Source of the DNA: Macrocybe gigantea
Taxonomy: Eukaryota; Basidiomycota; Agaricomycetes; Agaricales; Callistosporiaceae
Assembly (NCBI GenBank): GCA_011319805.1
Contig: SJRY01000119.1
Location: 1-42,498 of the forward strand
Reading direction: 5' to 3'
Length of the DNA stretch: 42,498 bases
Within the stretch, counting starts at the first letter, position 1; every line of letters begins with the position of its first letter. The position numbers and the translations under genes are program-made. The notes below the pieces were generated by a model. It was not told the origin of the DNA and ran no database searches. It saw only the letters and a program-made list of their open reading frames with translations. Below, piece after piece: positions 34,760-42,498 of the stretch.

Positions 34760-36010
34760 ATGCCCCCTCGCTCAGCGTTTTTGTCCAGAGGCTCCTTCTG
34801 CCCTCCCAACGACAATGCCACCTACCGCGACCTCCTCTACTTTGAGGAGCGGCTCAAGACCAACGCCGCCAGCCTGCAGCGGCGGAAATCGCGGTACCAA
34901 CGTGAGGAAATCAGTCTGTGCCAACCCGGCTTGTCGCTGATTGTTGCGCCCAGTGTTCCTCGTCCATCTGCTCATCGTCATCGCGTTTCTCCTGTTCGAC
35001 GTCCTCCTGCCGCCCCAGTCCTCGCTCCTCGCCATTCCGTACAAGCTCGCGCTGCAGAGGGTCCTGCCGGACGTGTACACGCCCGACGTCGAGGTCACGC
35101 TCAGCCCGTACTTTGTGAGCGGCCTCCTCCTCGTGAGCGTCACGACGCTCGTCCTGTTCTTTGCCAGCGGGATGTACTCTGAAAAGATCGCTTATGCCAA
35201 CAAGTGCGTTTGCCCTGCCCCTGTCATCTTCGCATCCACGAAACTCAGTTGCTCTCGTTCCGGTCCTTGCAACGAAGATACGTTCCGCATGCAAACAAGG
35301 CTCTTAGGTCCTTCAACATGTACCTCAACATGCGCCAGCCGCCACTGCGATCCAAGCTCCCCTTCAACCCGCTCGCCTTTCTCTTTGCGCTTCCCGAAGA
35401 CGCACGCTCGTCCACCGCCATCGCCTCCCGTTCCCGCTCCCGCACGCCCTCGCCTCCGCCCTCGTCCTCGTCCTCCTCTTCTTCTACCCCGCGGCGCACC
35501 AGTTCCAGCAGCACCATCGGCCCGACCTCCCTCCCCATCCCCTCCATCCCGCCCGCGTCCAACCCGCGCGGCGAGCTCATCTTCTCCTCGCGCGTCGATA
35601 GGACGTTTCGAGAGGGGTACGAGCGCTACAGGGCGAATTTTGAAAGGCGCCGTGCTGAGCGGGAGCGTGCGGCCAGGCGCGGTTGGTGGACCAGGGCATT
35701 CTCGTGGACGTGGGCGTGGCGCTGGCCTTTTGGTTCTTCCTCGTCGTCGGCATCTGATGCTGCAGTCCAAGCAGCACGGACGGCTTCGTCTGGTTCTGGG
35801 TCCGTGAGGGGGAGGACCCGAGTGGGGTCCAGAGATGCTGCTGCGACGCCGTCGTCCGGGGATGGGATCGTCATGCGCCCGAAGGAGAGGAGTGCGTCGT
35901 CGGTTAGCCGAGGAAGCAGCACAAGCCCGTGCCGGGCTCGAACGCCATCACCGCCGGACGGTGCGGCGCGGGAGGTCCAGGTTCAGGCAGCCGCTGCTAC
36001 CTCCCATTGA
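34760..36010 (+). CDS. SPO7: Spo7-like regulatory subunit of the Nem1-Spo7 phosphatase
   Basis: Spo7 anchors and activates the Nem1 phosphatase at the ER and nuclear envelope; the complex dephosphorylates phosphatidate phosphatase and so steers lipids toward storage. Exons 34760-34901, 34954-35203 and 35278-36010 give 374 residues. The conserved core is clear: YRDLLYFEERLKTNAASLQR, two membrane segments at about residues 48-67 and 101-118, GMYSEKIAYANKYVPHANKA, and LRSFNMYLNMR, ending near FNPLAFLF. The two introns fall inside the core and their removal restores these motifs exactly. The C-terminal half, about 200 residues, is a Ser/Arg/Pro-rich tail with several SRSRT- and PSPP-type stretches and is probably disordered. 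Stop TGA at 36008-36010. No defects seen. Confidence 0.88.
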
Positions 36011-37993
36011 CAGCTTTGTTTTCGCAGACGAGTTGCATCTTATTGTTTTTTTTCTTTTCTATTGGCATATCCTACGGAACACATTCTGCTCATGTAAATT
36101 AGGCGATGGCTCTTCCAAAAATAATCGCGCGATGATTATATATATATTGCAAGTATGTGTGCCAAAGATGCGCTGTTGGACGTGCGCCTCGAGATTCAGA
36201 ACATATGGTAGGAATCGAGGACCCATGCGGGCTAACCTGCCTATGACAGCATCTGTGGACGGGAGATGAAATTGTTGTGATAGTGTACCTCCACTCTCGC
36301 GGACGCTTCGTGACCATCTTTCGCGTGCAATCGGATCGCTCTGTACTTCTGCTCCAGACGTCCTTCGGTTCGCGTGTCTAATTTGCCTGCCGACTGTGTT
36401 GTTCAGGATACCACTTTTGTCTCGCGTTCGAAAGCAGATCCTTCCCCGCGAGGATGTCTGTCTCTCACAGGCCAAATCAGCCTCGCGATCTGGGCATCAC
36501 CTTCGGATTTGCCCCCCCCCCTCCCCGGGCTTTTGTCTCTCGAGGATTTCCCGATGCATTCCCGACGTCAGAACGCACTGTGCGGTGTCTTTCCAGCCGG
36601 CGCCGCAGCGCAGCGACGTATGTGGATCCGTCATGAATGGCGACTTGTCGGAATTGACGCGGCCTGACCCTCGCCGGTTTTTTTTTTCTCGTCGACCCTC
36701 GTCATCAAGTCCCAAGTCGACATCTTGACACCGACAGCACGCATGACCCGCAGATTTTTGACAAAGCAATTTGATCTTTTTTTTTTCTTCGTCTAGGCCT
36801 CGGTAGATGTGGCATGTCATCACTCGATGCTGGCTGCTCGGTTCGGGTTTCGTGTCGCATTTCCGGTGGACGTGTCCTTCCGTAACCTTCGAGGCTCCTG
36901 TCGTGTTATAACGAAAGCCTTCCGCCCCGGTGATGTGATCTCTTGACACCCGTCAACGATGCCCCGACTTCATCCTGTTCAACATTCAAACGGTTCGTCG
37001 AAGAGAACCACGAGTATGTATGTCGTAAACCGGTCGTCTCACCGAGCAGCCGCCAAACCCGCCTCGGCCACGCCTCAGCCAACCACCCGGTAGCAATGAT
37101 GCTGTAAGTGGCGCCCCCCTGGTACGACGGATTGGATCAATAGGGCCTCAGCCACGCCCTCCAGCCCGACAGATCTGCCCCTTTGAGATGCTTTAAATCC
37201 CCACACAGACAACGAGACCCCTCGGCTGTGTCATCGAACGCATGGTTGTGGTGTATCTCCGTAGACAACCCCGTCAGCGCGAGTCGTCAGCGCCAGATGT
37301 TCGACCGAAAGTACAGGGCTGGAGATGCTCCCTGTCGCACGCGATCCATTTCTGCACAGCGTTTTCTGTTGTCTGGCATGACCGAGGCGCTGCGCACCGG
37401 ACACGAAGGCGGCGCATGCCTAAGACCGGATGATTCGTGTCGCGTTTCGTGCAAATGGATCAGCGGTGGCTGCATGCCATGTTTGGGCGCCAATCCTCGC
37501 TAGCGCTGTCGGGCTGGATAGGAGAGCACGATCGCAGGCGGGGTTAATTAAAAAACGTTCTCTGTGGAGGTCCGTTGCCCTTGTGTGAACCACCTCAACA
37601 TCTCCATTCAGATTTGAGTTCTTAGATTCTTCCCGAGGAAAGGTCTGGCACACACGCACGCGGAGGCCGCCTGATTTCAGATTGTCAGACAATTCTGTCG
37701 AATCGAATCATCTGATGGAAGTCAACGTTCGCCGAGGCTATGCTAAACAGATGTCGAACGACACACATGGTTTGGCCCTCGGGTGTTGAAGTACCCGAGG
37801 TATCTGCGAGACGGGATCAGAGAGAATAATATGTCCCAGCGGGGAACGCAGCCTGTCATGTGCAGATTCGACACTTTCACATGATGTAGGCTTGTTCCAG
37901 ACGACGTCTGGCATCGATGCCAAATGCAATGTTTGGGGTATTATACAAGTGGTATCGTCAAACTCTTTTTTTTTTTTTTGCGAGTCCTTCTTT
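36011..37993. other. intergenic region, no supported gene
   Basis: Between convergent Spo7-like and thioesterase genes. Contains T-rich runs near 36680, 36777 and 37965, and a short repeat of CCTCAGCCA in a C-rich patch near 37070-37160. Open frames on both strands (36497-36949 minus, 37183-37503 plus) lack motifs and introns that join into anything recognisable. Confidence 0.5.
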
Positions 37994-38907
37994 TCATAGC
38001 TTCGTAGGCATCGGCTGCATTTTGTTCAGAAACGCGGACGCCACCATCCTACCCGAATCCTTGTCAACGACCTAAGGTCACCGTGAGATCGATCAGCAAA
38101 GATGTGCAGAAGCGGTTGACTTACTTCACATCGCGATGACATGACTCTTCCTCCTAGGGATATCGACGTGCTGATGATTCTCAGACGGGTCCCACTAGAA
38201 GCAGGGCGATTAGCACATCGGTGGGAACGCGGCATTCGACAGCGGAGCGACTCACAGAGGTGCCGGAGAGTGGAACAGGACGTTCATGGACTGCGTCACC
38301 CCGACCCCGTTGACGTTTTGGAGCAGACCCAAGACCACAAGCGGCGTGCTGCACAGGCTGACGAAATCAACGTGTCAGATTCAGTATCAAACTGGCGATG
38401 GGAAACCAACGTCCGTGGAACATACTTATCAATCAAGTAAGCAAGACAGCCTCCATGCAGCATGCCGGCGCCGTTCAGCATATCTATTTTTGCCCGCAAT
38501 CAATCAGCAAAGGTGGAGACGACGGAAAGGGCTAGGGAGCTCGAACGTTTTGTCACGAGAACTTCTGCGACGGTGGTGGCTTCTAATTTGCCTTGCCTCT
38601 CCAGCCGCCGGTCGACGCTGACATCGACGAATTTTACTTGTTTCCCCACTGTGTGCCCAAAACAATCCTCGTCGCCCACCCCGTACGAGAAATAGGTGTT
38701 GCAATTCAGCTGTTTGACGTAATCCGGGACGTTTCCTCCAATGGAGGCGACGTCGCCGTAGTCCGGCAAAGAGGCTGGGTCCACCCAGACCTTTTCTGAG
38801 CGTGACATTGGGAGGGAAGAGGGACCCGAAGGACGAGACGGCTCATCTGAATGGGAAGACATGGATGGGGCGGCGCTGGCAGAGATGGATAGGTGTCTAG
38901 AAGACAT
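37994..38907 (-). CDS. hotdog-fold acyl-CoA thioesterase (PaaI / ACOT13-like)
   Basis: Predicted to hydrolyse acyl-CoA thioesters. Five exons, 38547-38907, 38426-38483, 38256-38357, 38125-38194 and 37994-38071, total 222 residues in one frame. The hotdog signature is MLNGAGMLHGGCLAYLID, with the Asn-Gly...His-Gly-Gly of the PaaI-type active site, followed by CSTPLVVLGLL, TQSMNVLFHSPAPLGTRLRI, SISLGGRVMSSRCEV and a final DKDSGRMVASAFLNKMQ. Exon 1 also carries VPDYVKQLNC. The first intron uses a GTTCGA donor; it is accepted because it removes an in-frame TGA and restores the signature. Start placed at MSSRHLSIS; an in-frame ATG at 39012 would add 35 residues. The Ser/Pro-rich N-terminus may be a targeting region, but this is uncertain. 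Confidence 0.87.
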
Positions 38908-41102
38908 CGAGGAAAGGTTGTGTGAGACGGGGGAGGGGGAGAAAGAATGGGTCGCTTCGGCGAGGGAAGCTCCATCAGCTCTCTTTTTACCTTTCCAGCA
39001 TTGAGCATGCACAGGCTTGTCTCAAACGATAACTTCGATGGAATGTGGGAGTGAGAGAGACAGAAGAATCCGTCTGTTCCACGTGTGAAGCCCGGTCGGT
39101 TCCATGGACATTTCTGCCTTGCCCGTGCGTTCTTGAAATGTACGCCGTAGAAATCAGGTGGAAATTTCGGCGGATCGTTGCGGGACATGGCGACTGACTT
39201 GTGCGCCTGTTGCCATACGGGAAGTTGCTTTCAGATCGAGAAGATCGAGAAGCCCAAGAATCCAAAACAGAAATCGCTTAAAGCCAGAACCCTGAAGGAC
39301 ACTCTGGATTGAGTTGTCCACCGTGATCAGAACCGCTGATGACTTGTTTTGCTGTGTTCACCGAGTAAAGAAATCAACAACTTAGCAAGCACCGCTGTCG
39401 TATCAGCAGGGTCGACTACGATCGTAGAGCTTAAAATCAATCACCTTCGACAGGACACTGATGTGCGTATCCAGCACACTTGTAACAGGCTTACTCAACT
39501 TCGAGACGGTCTCTGACACGGATTTAATCATGGTTCCTCCTAGGATTCAGAAAAGAAGAAGCTCGCTGATGGTGCTCCAGTCACTTTGTCACGGCAATCA
39601 CCCGAGGACGTGAAAGGCATGACTTGCGAGAACGAAACGGGGTCTGATAACAATCACGCTACCTAGAGGTCGTCGATAGGCTAATCTAAAGGCCCGAGCC
39701 CTGCTCACTGCATACTGCTGCTGTTCCCAGAGCTGAATCGTGTGCAAACTCTGATATTCAAGGTGAGTCAAACTAGCAGATGAAGTGCAATTGTTCAAAT
39801 CCAACAACGTATCTCTTTGGAATGACATTCTGCCCTGCCTCTGGTGACTAGGCAATGGGAAAAGAACGTTAACGTGATGCTATCGTAACTTTCATGGGCA
39901 GGTAACCTTATGTTGTTAATGGCGTGAGCACGAACCCATGTCTCCGGCAGTCTTACACCTCACACGCAGGATGGCCAGAAAGGGCGTAATGGGGCTTAAC
40001 TCTGAGGGGCTCTGAAGATCGACATATTCTAAAGGGAACCCAGCCAAGAAGATGATGGTCACAGCAGGGCATAGCCAGGACAGCGTTCCTAGCTTCGAAT
40101 CACATAATCACGTCGCGGACCTTTTACTGAAGGAAACAACCAGAAACTGGCCAGGGAAGTAACCAGACCAGATGACGAGGGGACCAAGCCTGTGACTGAA
40201 CTGATAAGGAAGGGCCAGAAAGACGCTCGAAAACTTGTCAGCTGATGTGATACGGTGCCAGTGAAAAGGAGGCTCCTGTGCACGAATATAGGCAACACAG
40301 GGGCGATGCCATTCAAGCAAGTTTAGGCTGGGCAGGCACTATAGCGACAACTTGGAGGGTTTATACCGTAGGTTTGTATTTCCACCTATGCCGAGATATG
40401 GGTAGTTCACGCGCATGATGCATACCATTCAGAGGACTAAGCTCTCGGACGCCTTGAACGGAGCAGGCAAAAGCCATTGCATGATTGAACGAGTAACCTA
40501 AGGAAAGGGTTGACCAGTCTCGTAGATCCGCGGTCGGAGCAGGACAAAAGAGGATATCGAGGAGCGTGAGCAAAGCATGAAATTCCTCGGGCAACAAGTG
40601 CTCGTGCAGTCCGTCCAGTGAAGGATGTAAAAGGAGCGTCGCTCTCACGACGCGAGCGGAGTGGTCCCCTGGAAACTGCCTTGGTTTTGAAGACGTCAAA
40701 AGCCGTTACCAATGCAAAGACAACCGTAACCAACGACGAGCAGCAACGTAAATTGGATTGCTGTGTCAACGCCCCGTTCAATTATAGGGTGCGGATCATG
40801 CGCTGGGTCGAGAATTGAGACGTCCTGCGTTTGCATACAGTCCTGCCGGCCTTGACGTCTAAAGCGCAACATAGCGAGAGCGATTGTCGTGTTCTTGCGT
40901 GGTTACGATGTTTGACCGCGAGTCTGGCCATCAACGGCACCATGACGGTCATCTCCTGAAGAGACGCGTCGTTGAACAAAAACAATCGTGATTATTTTAG
41001 AAGTCAGTATGTAATAAAGGTAAGGCATTATCAAAATTTAGCTTATAAGGATAAATGGGATATCCGTTTAAGATCAAGCACCAGTTTTAAGTTTGTGATC
41101 GA
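38908..41102. other. mostly unassigned region
   Basis: Upstream of the thioesterase and downstream of the desaturase remnant. Holds the weak small-gene candidate at 39200-39531. Minus-strand frames at 40361-40781 are open in two registers and partly hydrophobic but have no motif I recognise. 41000-41100 is AT-rich. Confidence 0.45.
39200..39531 (-). CDS. possible small membrane protein, multi-exon, weak
   Basis: A minus-strand ATG at 39531 opens MIKSVSETVSKLSKPVTSVL, an amphipathic stretch, ending at a GTGATT donor near 39460. Downstream, after possible splice sites, the strand encodes a strongly hydrophobic segment (FKRFLFWILGLLDLLDL, about 39235-39285). The exon phases could not be reconciled with certainty, so this is only a candidate. 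No family recognised. Confidence 0.25.
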
Positions 41103-42498
41103 CTAGCTTCGAGGCTCGATGAGGGCTTCACCATATTGGTTTTTGAAGAAAACGACGGCACCCTCGTCTTCGATAAATCGGCATTGCGTGAATGAGCGCC
41201 AAACGCATAGAGCACAGGCTGCAGACGAGACCAAAAAGCTCCAATAAGGGAAGACAGAACGAAATCCATCGGGCTCACGTACCGTAGAATCGTAATTATA
41301 GTAATCTCCCAAGACGGGCTTGATGGCCTCTGTGGCTTGCGGCAGATTATCTTGTGAGGCTGCATAAGCGTTTTGTCATCCTGAGCGTGGCGCTATGCTG
41401 TACTTACAGAAGGGTATCGTCGCGAAGAAATGGTGAGCAACGTGATCGGCGCTAAATCTATACGGTCTTCGGTGAAACATGTCAGAGTCGACGAGCATTT
41501 CGGACTGACGTTGTACAGCAGAACGCGCCCCGCCCATCCAAATAACGGCCGGTCAACGGTTGCGAGCGCTCCGCGCGCAAACGTCCATTGTTCCTTTGAA
41601 TCCACATCAAACTCCCGCAGTTACCATGTAACAGTTCAGCACGCGTACCTTGCGGTAGTAGGGAATCGTAGGGTCACTATGCTGCAGATATGTGAACATC
41701 ACAATCCTAGGATTGTGGGTTTGCGTAAATCAGTCTTGGGCGGCGGCGAGGCGAAACAATATTACAAACCAATTATGGCAAACTGGAATGGATGCGCCAA
41801 GGTAAGACCAGTCACGTTGATGGTTCTTAAAATGAACTTACCAGCCAGGGAAGAAGATAGTATGCCCATAACGATGACCAACTTGTTTTGTAAGTGTAAA
41901 AGCCCAAAAGAGAGAACATGGAAAGAATAGCGACATTGGAGATGATGATTAAATGGCCTGGTAATGAAGGATGTCATGAAGACTGAAATATCACCAAAAA
42001 AAGGAGCGATCGTACGATGTTCTGGTCTGAATAGTTGAGAGGAAGGGTAGATGTGCAATGAAGATAATCCCGTAAGTTATGAGAAGGGCAAGAAATGGGA
42101 GGTACCACTTACGCTAGTTCCAGGAGGATATCTCGGGTTTCCCTTCCGATTGTGCCTGAAGCGCGAGGTGCAAACATGACTATTGCAGCCGAAATAAAAA
42201 TTGAGGACACATCAACTCACAGCAGGTACAATTGAAAGCCACTGCCATCATTCAGCTTAGAATGATGCTAACGCCGGATTGATAGGCAGACTCACAAAAA
42301 TTGTCGGATGAACAGTTTAAAAAGCGTGTAAGCTGGCGTTTCTTCCAGCACCTCGGTATAGTCCATTCGCACTGCGACCTTTCCGTCCGGAAGCTTCAAA
42401 TCCTTCTAGTGGGCGGTAGGTACGTTTCATCGCGCTCGAGGTTATTTGTCGATTTCTGCGGTGCGATACGTCAGTCACTTACTGCTTACGCGTCTGAA
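41103..42498 (-). pseudogene. Delta-12 (oleate) fatty acid desaturase, 5' end outside window, several defects
   Basis: FAD2-type ER membrane di-iron desaturase converting oleate to linoleate. Exons on the minus strand: 42296-42455, 42221-42241, 42113-42155, 42016-42055, 41838-41957, 41770-41782, 41649-41706, about 41513-41593, 41408-41451, 41283-41359, 41103-41218. Seen in order: STNNLERDETYLPPT just after the second His box, NPRYPPGTS, LIIISNVAILSM, NWIVMFTYLQHSDPTIPYYR, RGALATVDRPLFGWAGR, the third His box HVAHHFF, AIKPVLGDYYNYDST and CRFIEDEG. His boxes 1 and 2 would lie beyond the edge. Defects: one base short at 42404-42407, an acceptor reading TTG at about 42056-42058, no good in-frame donor near 41501-41512 unless a G was lost, and TTT for expected TTTT at 41201-41203. 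Four problems in one gene favour a pseudogene, but sequence error cannot be excluded. Confidence 0.8.

Noticed and set aside
1..42498. tRNA, rRNA, CRISPR arrays or bacterial-type operon signals
   Set aside because: Looked for conserved tRNA B-box sequence and regular spaced repeats by eye and found none; a covariance search was not possible.

Overview
The window looks like nuclear DNA of a basidiomycete fungus, most likely an Agaricomycete. The genes carry many short introns (mostly 45-95 nt) with GT...AG borders, the retroelements are fungal types (a chromodomain Ty3/gypsy element and a Ty1/copia element), and one gene belongs to the P-loop NTPase plus nuclease family expanded in Agaricomycetes. 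No rRNA, tRNA, CRISPR array or prokaryotic operon was seen. Family assignments come from motifs read by eye; no database was searched.

Layout. 1-1973 (-): secreted serine carboxypeptidase, 3' end outside the window. 3493-5416 (+): Dug1/CNDP2-type M20 dipeptidase, intact, nine exons. 6283-7208 (-): J-domain protein with a mitochondrial-type N-terminus, a 15-nt microexon and a C-terminal membrane segment. About 7725-7990: relic related to the acidic-protein gene at 30-32 kb. 8096-11475 (+): Crinkler-RHS-type P-loop NTPase plus PD-(D/E)XK protein with a local frame problem. 11685-23728: one compound retrotransposon block bounded by the duplicated target GCATC. 24142-25333 (-): HNH endonuclease. 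26050-28058 (-): queuine tRNA-ribosyltransferase accessory subunit 2. 28237-28302: two abutting near-perfect palindromes. 28325-28778: unrecognised ORF. 29500-30060: purine-rich low-complexity DNA. 30325-32160 (-): acidic, Pro-rich orphan protein. 32804-33990 (-): SIRT5-type sirtuin. 34760-36010 (+): Spo7-like subunit. 37994-38907 (-): hotdog-fold thioesterase. 41103-42498 (-): Delta-12 fatty acid desaturase, N-terminus outside the window, with several defects.

The retrotransposon block is the most informative structure. Three near-identical 320-bp LTRs lie at 11690, 17883 and 23404. The outer two share the target duplication and are closer to each other than to the middle one, so the apparently simple element at 11690-18202 is not a single insertion. 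The best explanation is gypsy hit by copia, copia hit by a second gypsy, then a recombination deletion between the two gypsy bodies. Differences between the outer LTRs are all CpG transitions, and most internal stop codons are TGA where CGA is plausible, which points to decay by deamination of methylated CpG.

The host genes are not an operon. Several are lipid related (Spo7-like regulator of phosphatidate phosphatase, acyl-CoA thioesterase, desaturase) and two act in mitochondrial or nutrient salvage roles (sirtuin, queuine salvage), but no functional cluster is claimed. A recurring oddity is the loss of single bases, often in short homopolymers, in several otherwise recognisable genes (carboxypeptidase, QTRT2, desaturase, the nuclease gene, the 28.3-kb ORF). 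This could be assembly error or real decay, and it affects how their coding status should be read.
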